Source: Mauremys mutica
Lineage: Eukaryota > Chordata > Testudines > Geoemydidae
Direction: 5' to 3'
Assembly (NCBI RefSeq): GCF_020497125.1
Contig: NC_059077.1
Span: forward strand, 19,290,840-19,354,839
Length of the DNA stretch: 64,000 bases
The notes under the pieces were generated by a model, which was not told the DNA's origin, did not search any database, and saw only the letters and a program-made list of their open reading frames with translations. Below are positions 15,906 to 34,316 of the stretch, piece after piece. The position numbers and the translations under genes are program-made. The first letter of the stretch is position 1. The number at the start of each line of letters is the position of its first letter.

Positions 15906-16685
15906 CTTTTATTAAATGCTTTGACATCTGTGGATGGAAATTTTGCCATTTACATTTAAAATATTATTTTGTATTTGTTGGTTTTATAGTATTTTTTTCT
16001 TTAACATGAAAATCTTCTGAAGATTTCCTCCACTACTATTGCGCAATTGTCCAGATTATATACTAAATGGGCAAAAGCATATTTAAACTTAATGACTTTT
16101 TAAAAAATGTGTTTTTTTAACTTTTTTTCAAACTTTGTTGAAGTTGGAAAAGTATTTTGGGAAAGTATAGAAGAGAATTCTATAGAATTCTCTCTCTAAG
16201 TAGTTATAGAAAGTCCCAAATTAATTTTCCTTTAACATCTTTCACAGAAAAGAAGGTCTGATTTCTTAGATCTGTTGCTAAAATCATGCTCTATAAATTC
16301 AAGACTTAGTTGTGAGCTCCCTTGTATTCTCCCTAACTTGGCCTCCTTATATTGCTGATCTTTTCATTGGCAGGGAAAAGTAGCTACTGTGGGGCTTTAT
16401 ACCTCTCCCTCCGGAAGTCAAGGTGTAGTTAAAGCAACTATATGGCTTGCGCAGCATACCTTCCCAGCCTCAGCCCCACCTAGGGGAAGCAGGGACCGAA
16501 CTGTAACTTGGTGGCATAAGTATGTGATGCCTGCATTGGGTTTTGTAAATATATCTTTTTAGCTTAGCTCTGTTGTTTGTATTGTAAGAATGTAATGGCT
16601 GGATAACTTTCCCATTACCTTTTAAAAATATTTGTAAATCTTATCTGAGAGTTGAGCTTGTATGATATTCTGGTTTACTTTGTAG

Positions 16686-23930
<7,245 letters not shown>

Positions 23931-24029
23931 AGCTGTCTGGAGGAAACAGTCAGGGTCAAATCCCTTTTCCCCTGAAGCCAATGGGAGATTTGGGCCAGGA
24001 TTTCACTCGTATAGTTTAAACTAAATTGT

Positions 24030-24765
24030 AATTTGTCTGGCTATGCCGGAAGAAGGACAGGAGACACTGGATGTGGTTTAATTGGGCCACAACTTCATTA
24101 ACAACAGTCTGGGAGTACCTGGCAGATAGGAGCATACAGTGCAGGTAATTCCATGATTATTTTAGTATATCCTAGGAGGCTTTTGTCAGCCCTCCACCTT
24201 CCTCATCCTGGTGCCCAGCCCTCCAGCTGTTGGGACCTTGCCATTCCCCCCTCAATTGAGGGTTAAGATGGGCTATAGAGGTGGCAGGGTTGGCTCCCTG
24301 CTGTGCTGGTCGTAGGAGCCCTGGAACCCCACTCCCCCTTTTCGCCTCCTATAAATCCTTTAACAATCAATTTATCTGATCACTGTATTCCTTCCCTATG
24401 GAGTAACTGCACTGGACATCCACCCCACATCAACATGAGTTGTGACATCATAGCCTAACTCCCATTCCATGTTTGTCCCCAACTAAGCGCCCCCTCTTCT
24501 CCTGAACCCAATGTGGGGAAGGCAAAAAAAACCCGCCAAACCCACTTCGCCTATGCCAATTTGGCAGTAAGGGAAAAATTCCTCTCAGGCCTCCCAAGAA
24601 AGGAGTGACTAGGTCAGTGCCCACAGCAGATCCTGACCAAACCTGATATTTCTCCATTTCCATGGGTGGGAGGGTGGGTGCTGTTCTACTTGGTCCAGGT
24701 AAAAGAGGGCTTCTCTCACCCAGCATGTACTTATATAGCCTTCCCTCTCTTCTGATCACCTGGGA
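24030..24765 (-). repeat. Unclassified interspersed repeat, copy 1
   Basis: This GC-richer block is related to 41660-42420 in opposite orientation. Shared parts are the 24040-24110 end (gaagaaggacaggagacact, tggatgtggtttaat) and the 24517-24600 block (gaaggcaaaaaa ... ccaatttggcagtaaggga). On the - strand the end carries a polyadenylation-like stretch followed by 'aaaccacatcca', which suggests a retroelement 3' end or an LTR. I cannot name the family. An open frame of 103 codons at 24448-24759 (-) has no known resemblance. Confidence 0.5.
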
Positions 24766-24825
24766 GGAGGATGGATCAGCATCCCCACAACCTGCTCTGT
24801 GGGTGCTGCAACATCACTCTGTATA

Positions 24826-24941
24826 GTGCTTAATTTGTAATGAAAAAGGTGCTGGGGTTCAAGCAATTTTTTTACTTCCATAACTGACACAGCAAGCCCA
24901 GAGGTGCTGGGGCTCAGCCCTGGCACAAATTAAGCACTGAC
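24826..24941. repeat. Short inverted-repeat MITE-like element
   Basis: The ends are inverted copies: 'tagtgcttaatttgtaa' on the left and 'caaattaagcactg' on the right, about 115 bp apart. The interior has two related 'ggtgctggggytcarsc' segments. The small size and symmetric ends suggest a non-autonomous DNA transposon. Confidence 0.65.
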
Positions 24942-26800
24942 CCTGTGTCTTCCCCTTAAACAGGTACACACCTTCATCCAGCAAGCCATTTCCACCCATG
25001 TTTTGTCCATGAATGCTGGATTTTTGTAGTTGTTTCTCTGAGTTAGCTGGAAGATTAATAAAAACATTTAGCTTGATAACTTCTTATTATATGTCTGAGG
25101 AACCTTATTTGCAGTCATCATTACATTATTATGCATAAACACTTAAATGTATTCTTGGTCTAAGCATCTGAGGTAATAAAATTATGAATAATTGGAATAT
25201 AGGCGAACACTTTCCACTTCTGATCAAACCATGCTCTATTTGCAGTAACTTCGAAAAAAGACTTGGCAGATGTGGAGCTATCAAAATTAGAGGTGTCAGA
25301 GAATGCCTTGACCTCGCAGAGTTGCACAATTCACTACGTGGGCTGATTTTACCTTCTCATATACAAATTATTCTTTGATACACTATAGTATTTACATGTT
25401 TTAGGACAGGATCTGGTACATAGCAATTTTAAGCTGCTACTTAATATTTCATATTAGCACAATGTAGGTGGTAGGTTTTGTGATTGGTTCTTTAATACTG
25501 TAAACATTTCAAGTTTGAAGATGTTAGAAAAGAGGTTTTTCAATAATTCTCTATTAAATTGAAGGATATTGTGTGGGAGGGGTGTGGGAGAAAGAGTATT
25601 AATTTCTTCTTTGCGCTAAGGCCCACAGATCACTTACAATGGGTACTTCTGCCTGCTTGTGTCTTGGGGGCAGAATTAGACCTGTCAGTCACTGGCAAAA
25701 GGCGGTTCCTCCAGTTTTTTCTGCCTCCGCAGTGGCTGGTGGCTCAGCCAGACCTCCCTCTGCAGAGATTTCCTTAGTCAAATTCCCATCTTTGTCACAT
25801 TTCTGGCTAACAGTTTGGCTCAATAACATGTCATTCTAATTCCCAGAGTGTCCTAGGGCTGTGTTACCTTTGGGGGAGACTGAATGCTCAGCTTTGCTTC
25901 CCCTTCTCATGCATTTACAGTGGCAGGTGTCCCTGCAGGATTCAGGGAAAGCCAGAAGCAAAAGGAAGATTCTGTATTGCCTGCTTTACCCTTCTTATTG
26001 AGTGACTCGTTTGGGAGCTCAGCTGGCGCTATGAGCAGTGTAGTATATTCTACCTAATGGTCTCTGAGAAGGTGTAATAGAAGGATGCGGATTTCCTGCC
26101 ATACCTAAAGACTGAGAAAGTATTGGGCTGTTATAACTAGCTGCTGCTGTTGGTCACCAGGCCTTATGTCTAGGGTATTGTTCTGAGCTTATGCTGCAGG
26201 CTGTTATGTCTCCCCCCCTCATCCTCCCTTCAGCAGCTGGCCATGGAATTACAAGGGGGCCAGCAGCCTAGGTATGGAAGAGCAAGCAAGGTGTACGAGG
26301 CCTCTTGGCTCACCTTTTTAGTTCTTTCTATCCCCCTGGCCTGCATTGTATAAAGCCAAAAAGTTCCTCAGTGTGCACCAGTGCAAATTCAGTCTGGTGT
26401 CACTACTGGTGGTCAGGGCCACTGTGTTCCTGAATCAGTGACCTCTGAACCATACAGACCCTTCATAGGCAGCTAAGTCTGGGCAGGCATCGCCTCAGCA
26501 CTCTTCTTTGGGTATGAAAACAGAAGATACCAATTTGTAAGGGGTAGGGTACTGAGGCAATGTCAGTAGTTTCCCTCAGTTGCGTTCCTGCTGTTGTAAT
26601 GCTATCTGCATGACCCTATCGGGAGTTAGACCCCCAGTTTGTGCTGGGCTGTTTCAATTTGAGAGCCAGTGGGTACTGATAGTTTTAGTCAAAATGAGAT
26701 CACTGTATGCTGTGCAAAGGGGATACTCTCTGGAGCTGTGCAAGAATCACAGGAACAGATTTGTTCCAGTTCCAATCTCAAGTAACCCATGGGAATAGGA
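24942..26800. other. Intron E-F segment, 24.9-26.8 kb, no firm assignment
   Basis: The region 25570-26800 is higher in GC than the surrounding intron and has several short open frames, but none can be matched to a family. It may belong to the decayed retroelement recognised from about 26860 onward. Confidence 0.3.
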
Positions 26801-26859
26801 GGACATAAGTGAAGCCATCCATCATCTGGTTCAGATTGGAGCAATACAGCCCGCTCTTC

Positions 26860-27560
26860 ATCCTATTTCTAACCTCAGAAAATCAGAAGCAAACAGAGCA
26901 GGACTCCATCTGAAGCATCTAAATAAGTTATTGGAGGAGGCTTATCTTCAAACATTCCTGTTTTAACATCCACAAACAATACTTCAAGTTTGCATATGGA
27001 TGACAGTTTTCTTCCCCAAATTTCAATCATTTCTTTTTTATCAGACTAATGCTTTCAGGATCTCTTCCAGAATCATGGTGGTATTAATATTGGCTTAAAG
27101 GAAGAAGGTAAAACAGTTATCACTTCCTACACAGTTTTTTTTTCTGGTCAGGGCTCTGTTACAGAGACAAAAGTGAGACAAATAGTGATATGGTTTCTGG
27201 ACAATCTGGAATTCATGATAAACACAGACAGAGGGAAGTCAACCATAGGCCTGGGTGGAAGATGAATTCTGTCAAGTGCAAAGTCTCATCTCAAAGATGG
27301 CCAGAAAGAAGAACAAGAATCAAAACTCCAGTTCTTATTGGAGCCAGATGGGAATGAGGATCTCATTCACAGATATGCTTCAATGAACCACAATTTGAGA
27401 CCTACATATCCTTTGCCTCTCCTGTCTATTAGCAGAGCTTAAGATCCTTTTGTATATTCTCTGCTTCCTCAGTTGTTGAGTACAGAGAATATGATTTTTG
27501 AAGAGTTAGTGAACCAGTCAGAGAGCCATCGTTCAGTCAGATGCTCACTGAGGATAATGG
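26860..27560 (+). pseudogene. Decayed reverse-transcriptase-like region, possibly DIRS-related
   Basis: Fragments in the + frames read HKQYFKFAYG (about 26965-26995), then ITSYTVFFSGQGSVTETKVR where a YLDD-type catalytic box would be expected (about 27118-27175), then FLDNLEFMINTDRGKSTIGL. This order resembles the RT palm of YLDD-box retrotransposons such as DIRS relatives. No catalytic Asp pair survives, and stops interrupt every frame. The assignment rests on pattern only. Confidence 0.4.
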
Positions 27561-27629
27561 TCCCAATTCACGTCCCAATTCAATTCAAGGAATAGGTGTC
27601 AGAAAGAGCACAACATCCACAAAACGGCC

Positions 27630-29667
27630 AGTAAGTTGTTGGAATATACTTGGGAACACTTTTTTGTTTCAAATAATGAATGAAGTAACCCGGTGGACAT
27701 CCATTTTAGATTAGATTCTGACCAACATTGAGGAATTGGTTGACAATTTGAAGGTGGAAGGCAATTTGAGTGAAATGATTATGAAATGATAGATGTTATG
27801 ATTCTAAGGAAGGGAAGGAGTGAGACCAGCAGAATAAGTGAACTTTAAAAAAAGCAGACTTTAACAAACTCAGAACAGATACGTAAGCTCCCATGGGAAG
27901 AAAATCGAATAGAAAAAGGAGTTAAGGAGAGTGGCACTTTTTCAAAGATATGGCTCCATGCAGGAGCTCTTTAATGACCTGAAAATCAAAAAGGAATCTT
28001 ACAAAAAGTGGAAGCATGGATGAATTGCTAAGGAGGAATACAAAAAATACCACAAACATGTAGGGACAAAATCAGAAAGGCTAAGGCACAAAATGTGTTA
28101 CATCTTGCAAGGGACATAAAAAAAGGCAATAAGAGGTTTTTAAAATACATTAGGAACAAGATAAAGATGAAAGAAAATGTAGGTCCTCTATTTAGTGGAG
28201 AAAGAGAGCTAATAACTGATAACATCAAGAAGGCTGTTCATCAAGGTGTTCAATGCCTATTTTTCTTCAGTCTTCACTAAAAAGGTGATTGATGATCAGA
28301 CACTCAACACAATTAATATTAACAAGGGGGAAGGAAAGCAAGACAAAATAGGGAAAGAACAGATTAAAGGATAATTATGTAATGTACATGAATTCAACTC
28401 AGGGGGGCCTGATGAAATTCATCCTAGGGTAATTAAGGAACTAGGTGAAACAATCTTGGAACCGCTAGTAATTTTCAAAATCTTTTGGAGCATGGATGAA
28501 GTCCCAGAGTATTGGAGAAGAGCAAATATTGTACCAATGTTTAAAACAGAGAACAAATAGAAGGTGGGGAATTATAGACCAGCTGGCCTACCTTCGATAT
28601 TTGGAAAGATACTGAAACAAATGATTGAAAAATCAGTTTGGAAGCACGTAGAGGACAATATAAAGCACGGCCAACATGGATTTGTCAAGAACAAATCATG
28701 CCAAACCAACATCATTTCCTACTTTGACAGTGGATGGGGGGAAGGATTAGTATTGGTAGAGCTTTTGACACAGTCCCACATGACATTCTCAGAAGCAAAC
28801 TAAGGAAATGTTGGGATAGATTAAATTATTAATAAGATGGGTGCACAACTGATTGAAGGACAGTATTCAAAGAGTAGTTATTAATAATTTGCTATCAAAC
28901 TGGGAGGATGTATCTAGTGAGGTCGCACAGGAGTCAGTCCTGGGTCTGATACTAGTCAATATTTTTATTAATGATTTGGCTAATGGAGTAGAGAGTATTA
29001 TAAAATTTGTGGATGACAAAATGGGGGGGATTTCAAGCACTTTGGAGGGGAAGATTAGAATTCAAAACAACCTTGACAAATTAGAGAATTGGTCTGAAAT
29101 CAACAAGATGAAATTTAATAGAGACAAGTACAACACTTAAGAAGGAAAAATCAAATGCACAACTACAAAATGGGGAATAACTGGCTAGATGTTATATGGC
29201 AGAAAAGGATCTGGGGGTTATAGTGGATCACAGTTGAATGAGTCAACATTGTGATGCAGTTGTGAGAGAGGCTAATGCCATTCTGGGGTATATTAACAGG
29301 AATGTTGTATGTAAGACATGGAAGGTAATTGTCCTGCTCACTCCACTAGTGAGGCCTCAGCTGGAGTATTGTGTCCAGTTCTGGGTGCCATACTTTAGGA
29401 AAGATGTGAACAAATTGGAGAGAGTCCCAGGAAAAAACAAAGATGATAAAAGGTTTAGAAAGCCTGACCTCTGAGGAAAAGTTCAAAAACAAAAACAAAA
29501 CTGGGCATATTTAGTCTTGAGAAAAAAACAGAGAGGTGGGACTTAAGTTTTCAGATATGTTAAGGGCTGTTATAAAGAGGACATTGATCAATTGTTTTCC
29601 ATGTATACTGAAACTAGGACAAGAACTAGTGGGCTTAATCTGCAGCAAGAGAGATTTAAGGTGGATA
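27630..29667 (+). mobile_element. CR1 LINE, degenerate, missing its extreme 3' end
   Basis: This copy reaches further 5' than the others. The region before the RT is visible at 27700-28480, including GPDEIHPRVIKELGETILEP (about 28408-28467). RT blocks follow: MGNYRPAGLPSIFGKILKQM (28564), QHGFVKNKSCQTN, AFDTVPHDILRSKL-like sequence with a frame shift near 28760, IFINDLANGVESIIKF, and F-V-D-D at 29006-29017 in place of F-A-D-D. The thumb region is at 29040-29450. The 3' part stops at 'cagcaagagagatttaag' and is followed directly by DIRS gag sequence at about 29668. Many stops are present. Confidence 0.85.
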
Positions 29668-30730
29668 CCAGTGAGTCACTGGCCAATGCAGTGGCCCTAC
29701 TCGATCGCCTCAGAGAAATAGGCCACCACTCCTTCCTGCTCGGCTCCGGCTCCAGATCCAGATCTGGTACCAACCCCGGTTCCGAACTCCATAAGATGCC
29801 TCCAATGGACACAGTTGAGGCAGAGAAAGAGGAAGGAGCCCCTTGTCCAGTGCAAGCCTCCTCCTCGTCTTCCCCAGGTGAGGCTGTTGTGGGTCCCAGC
29901 AGCCTACTTTCCTGGATGATTTCAGGGCCCATCAGGACCTTCTGAAGCGGGTCACTTCAAACTTGGGCTTGAAGTGGGAGGAGCTCAAAGAAACATTACA
30001 CAGCCTCATTGATATCCTGGCTGCAGCAGCTCCATCCAAAGTGGCCCTGCCAATCAGTGAGGCGGTGGGACCAGTCAAGGCCCTATGGAAAACTCCTCCT
30101 TCTCTGGGCCCCCACTTCAAAGGGCAGAGAAAAAGTATTATGTGCCAGCAAGGGGGGTTGATTACCTGTACTCGCCCGCCCCCTGGGTTCCTGGTGGTGT
30201 CTGCAGCTAACGAAAGGGACAGGCAGAGCCAGAGTACTACCCCCAAACAAAAAGACACTAAGAAACTGGACCTTTTCAGAAGAAAGGTTTATTCCAGGGG
30301 TAGCCTCCAACTTTATTTAATCAATCAGCAAGCTTTGCTGGGGAGATATGATTTTAATCTATGGGACTCCCTGAATAAGTTGAGTCCCTGCCTCAAGAGT
30401 CGAGGCAGGAGTTTGCGGCCCTCCTAGAAGAGGGTAAGAACGTGGCCAGGACCTCTCCCCAGGCAGTTCTGGACGCTGCCAATTGGCAGCCCAGACAATG
30501 GTATCTGCTGTCACCATGAGGCGCTGTTCCTGGCTCCAGTCCTCTGGCCTTCCCATGGGGTTCAAGAGACAATCCAAGACCTCCCATTTGAAGGCTCCTC
30601 TCTTTTCTCGGATTATACGGACACAAGATCAAGGCCCTTATGTCAGAACCACCATACACTGTGATCTTCAAGGACAACGTCCAACTGCCCCTTTTCCACT
30701 GCTGCCATGGACCAACAAAAGATAGGAAGG
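29668..30730 (+). mobile_element. DIRS retrotransposon fragment, gag region only
   Basis: This piece joins the truncated CR1 and carries only the gag-like part of a DIRS element. The frame from 29592 to 29945 overlaps its first part (SLANAVALLDRLREIGHHSF, a Ser/Pro- and Glu-rich linker). The frame from 29963 to 30427 reads MGLKWEELKETLHSLIDILA, KVALPISEAVGPVKALWKTP, NERDRQSQSTTPKQKDTKKL and DLFRRKVYSRGSLQLYLINQ. It continues after a frameshift with EEGKNVARTSPQAVLDAA (30428-30480) and MVSAVTMRRCSWLQSSGLPM (30498). No RT or recombinase follows. The frame breaks near 29945 and 30427 make it dead. Confidence 0.8.
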
Positions 30731-31280
30731 ATGGAGAGGCAGTGATACTTTTTTATGCCTTTTGGGCTGAAGAAGTGATACTTCTTCAATGTGATTAGCC
30801 TAGCATTGGACCTTCTGATGTCTCTGTTTCACAGAGGAGACCTGTTTGTGCAAAAAATAATAAACCAAAAAACCAATCCTCAATCCAGGACCAGATAGTT
30901 TTAGAATAGATTCTCTGTTGAAGTGACTATTGCTGTTATAGACTCTAAAAACAAGTCAACAAATATCACTCACTCTACTGGCTAGTGCAAAGTCCATAAT
31001 ATAACTGCCATGTTAAACAAGTGAATTGCAGCCTTGATTTCCTCCAGGAGGGCCTAACTTTTGGATTTATAAGAATATGCAAGCAAAAAAGTCAAGTCTT
31101 TGTTGTGCAATGTTATCGGCATGTTAAAGAAATGGAAGTGTTGTACACATCCTGATAATAAATGCTTCTGTAGGGCAACAATCCTTATTCCAGCTCACAA
31201 GGTTGTAAAGCATGACTGTGGAACTTCATTCTGCTCCTTGAGAACATACCAAGATTCTTCAGAGAGTGTTGTTAATACTT
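30731..31280. other. Intron between DIRS fragment and TIR element
   Basis: Plain intronic sequence. No recognised repeat or coding signal. Confidence 0.4.
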
Positions 31281-32806
31281 AGGCCTGATCTACACTACGA
31301 TTTTAGGTCGAATTTAGCAGCGTTACCTCGATTTAAGCCTGGACCCGTCCACACGACGAAGCCTTTTTTCTTTTTGACTTAAAGGGCTCTTAAAATCGAT
31401 TTCTTTACTCCACCTCCGATGAGGGGATTAGCACTGAAATCGGCCTTTCTGGGTTGAATTTGGGGTAGTGTGGACGCAATTTGACGGTATTGGCCTCCGG
31501 GAGCTATCCCAGAGTGCTCCATTGTGACCGCTCTGGACAGTGCTCTCAACTCAGATGCACTGGCCAGGTAAACAGGAAAAGGCCCGCGAACTTCTGAATT
31601 TCATTTCCTGTTTGGCCAGTGTGGTGAGCTGATCAGCACAAGTGACCATGCAGAGCTCATCAGCATGATGTGCACATTGCCGGGGCACATTGCCTGGCCC
31701 GTACTTTGTGAGAATTCTGTGTCCATGTCTATGTCCTCATCACTCTCATCACCACGCTGCTGTCGCCTCCTCGCCTGGTTTTGCTTTTGCAGCTTCTGGT
31801 TCTGCGCTGAAAAAAGGCGCAAAACAATTGTCTGCCGTTGCTCTGATGGAGGGAGAGGTGACTGACGACATGACTTACAGGGAATTAAAATCAACAAAAG
31901 GGGTGGCTTTGCATCAAGGAGAAACACAAACAACTGTCACACACAATGGCCCCCTCAAGGATTGAACTCAAAACCCTGGGTTTAGCAGGCCGTTGATTTC
32001 ACAAAACAAATAGGGTCAATTTCTTGTTTTGATCCACTCCATCTATCTTTTACATCTTAGTCTGGCAGCAGACAATGCAGTATGATTGCTAGCCATCGTC
32101 ATCTCCTGGGTGCTCGTCAGAAGATGGTGCAGTACAACTGCTAGCCATTGTCATCTCCTGGTTGCTCGGCATAAGATGGGAATGACCTGGCTGAGTCACT
32201 CCCATGTCTGCCCAGGCGCCCCTGACTGACCTCACTGAGGTTGGCTAATAGAGCACCCAGGAGTACGACGACGATGGCTACCAATCGTAATGCACTGTCT
32301 GCTGCCAAAAGGCAATGAGCTGCTGCTGTGTAGCACTGCAGTACCGCATCTGCCAGCAGCACCCAGGAGACGTACGGTGATGGTGAGTTGAGCGGGCTCC
32401 ATGCTTGCCGGGGTATGGTGTCTGCTCAGGTAACCCAGGAAAAAAGGCGCGAAACGATTGTCTGCCATTGCTTTCATGGAGGGAGGGAGGAAGGGAGATG
32501 GGGGCCTGACGACATGTACCCAGAACTATCCGCGACACTGTTTTTGCCCCATCAGGCATTGGGATCTCAACCCAGAATTCCAGTGGGCAGTGGAGACTGC
32601 GGGAACTGTGGGATAGCTACCCACAGTTCAATGCTCCGGAAGTCAATGCTAGCTTCGGTACTGTGGACGCAGTCTGCCGACTTAATGCACTTAGAGCATT
32701 TTGTGTAGGAACACACACAATCAACTGTATAAAAATGATTTCTAAAAAACGGACTTCTATAAATTCAATCTAATTTTGTAGTGTAGACATACCATTACTG
32801 TCTATT
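31281..32806. mobile_element. 1.5-kb DNA transposon-like element with inverted termini (non-autonomous)
   Basis: The left end (ggcctgatctacactacgat, then tttaggtcgaattt) and the right end (aaattcaatctaattttgta, then gtgtagacatacca) are inverted copies over about 27 bp with a few mismatches. The interior is GC-richer and has no complete transposase. Minus-strand open frames at 31601-31933 (acidic, Gln/Arg-rich) and 32141-32559 do not match a family that I can name with confidence. The sequence fits an abundant turtle repeat with 'gtctacactac' ends. Superfamily and target-site duplication were not resolved. Confidence 0.7.
32080..32182. repeat. 52-bp imperfect tandem repeat inside the TIR element
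   Basis: 'gctagccatcgtcatctcct' starts at 32088, and 'gctagccattgtcatctcct' starts at 32140, 52 bases later. The following bases (gg, then tgctcg and aagatgg) also repeat. There are about two units. It lies inside the 31281-32806 element. Confidence 0.75.
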
Positions 32807-33209
32807 AAATTAGACATTCCAATAGCTACCATGTGTACTCAGATGAGTAAGTTTGACAGTTTCTCAGATGAGACCCAATACTTTACTTTTGATTCTGGTA
32901 CATAGTCCTGGCAACTTCAGTCACAAATTAAATTTAAAGAATTATTCTCCCTTCTGTTAATTATCAAAATCTAGTCCTTAAAAGATCTGACAATCTTAGA
33001 GCAGAGAAGTCACATCTCCTGTAGTGAGATCTGCTAAGTGGCCACCTGACTATCATTACATAAATTCACCAACCACTGCATATTGGTCATCCAGTCTTTA
33101 GCAAATGCCATTTTTTGGCAGAATTCTTCTCTGCCTCTTAGTGTCCAAGGGGAGATGGAAGAAATAAAATATACTTGGTTTTGGATGTCCATATTTAAAG
33201 GAGGCAGAC

Positions 33210-34316
33210 TGCTTTAAAGGGTCAGTGGTTGGACCAATCCTATTCAGCTTATTCAAAAATGATCTGGAGACAGGGGTAAACAGTGAGGTGGCAAAGTTTG
33301 CAGATGATACTAAACTACTCAAGATAGTTAAGACCAAAGCAGATTCTGAAGAACTTCAAAAAGATCTCACGAAACTAAGTGATTGGGCAACAAAATAGCA
33401 AATAAAATTTAATGTGGATAAATGTAAAGTAATGCACATTGGAAAAAATTACCTTAACTATACATACAATATGATGGGGGCTAATTTAGCTACAGCTAAT
33501 CAGGAAAAAGATCTTGGAGTCATCGTGGATAGTTCTCTGAAGATGTCCAGGCAGTGTGCAGCGGCAGTCAAGAAAACAAACAGAGTGTTAGGAATCATTA
33601 AAAAGGGGATAGAGAATAAGACCGAGAATATCTTATTGACCTCATATAAATCCATGGTACACCAAATCTTGAATACTGTGTACAGATGTGGTCTCCTCAT
33701 CTCAAAAAAGATATACTGGCATTAGAAAAGGTTCAGAGAAGGGCATCTAAAATGATTAGGGGCTTGGAATGGGTCCCAGACGAGGAGAGATTAAAGAGGC
33801 TAGGACTTTTCATCTTGGAAGAGAGGAGACTAAGGGGGGATATGATAGAGGTATATAAAATCATGAGTGATGTGGAGAAAGTGAATAAGGAAAAGTTATT
33901 TACTTGTTCCCCTAATACAAGATCTAGGGGCTACCAAATGAAATGAATGGGCAGCAGGTTTAAAACAAATAAAAGGAAGTTCTTCTTCACACAGCACACA
34001 GTCAACCTGTGGAACTCCTTGCCTGAGGAGGTTGTGAAGACTAGGACTATAACAGGGTTTAAAAGAGAACTGGGTAAATTCATGGAGCTTAAGTCTGTTA
34101 ATGGCTATTAGCCAGGATGGGTAAGAAATGGTGTCTCTAGCCTCTGTTTGTCAGAGGGTGGAGATGGATAGCAGGAGAGAGATCACTTGATCATTACCTG
34201 TTAGGTTCACTCCCTCTGGGGCACCTGGCATTGGCTACTGTCGGTAGACAGGATACTGGGCTGGATAGACCTTTGGTCTGACCCAGTATGGCCATTCTTA
34301 CATTATGTTCTTATGT
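33210..34316 (+). mobile_element. CR1 LINE (TTCTTATG-tail type), 5'-truncated
   Basis: The + strand carries RT from GPILFSLFKNDLETGVNSEV onward, with the catalytic F-A-D-D at 33297-33308. The thumb follows: KVMHIGKNYLNYTYNMMGAN, KDLGVIVDSSLKMSRQCAAA and, in another frame, LEKVQRRASKMIRGLEWVPD. The 3' UTR ends 'gacccagtatggccattctt' and then 'atgttcttatg' at about 34316. A possible short target duplication (tgctttaaa at 33210 and tgctttgaaa at 34317) flanks it. One in-frame stop at 33396-33398 and a frame change near 33690-33725 break it. Confidence 0.9.

Noticed and set aside
29592..30427. Overlapping open frames of 117 and 154 codons as possible novel genes
   Set aside because: They match the DIRS gag-like region, including RLDL.RKVYS.G.LQL-type blocks repeated at 56480-56537.
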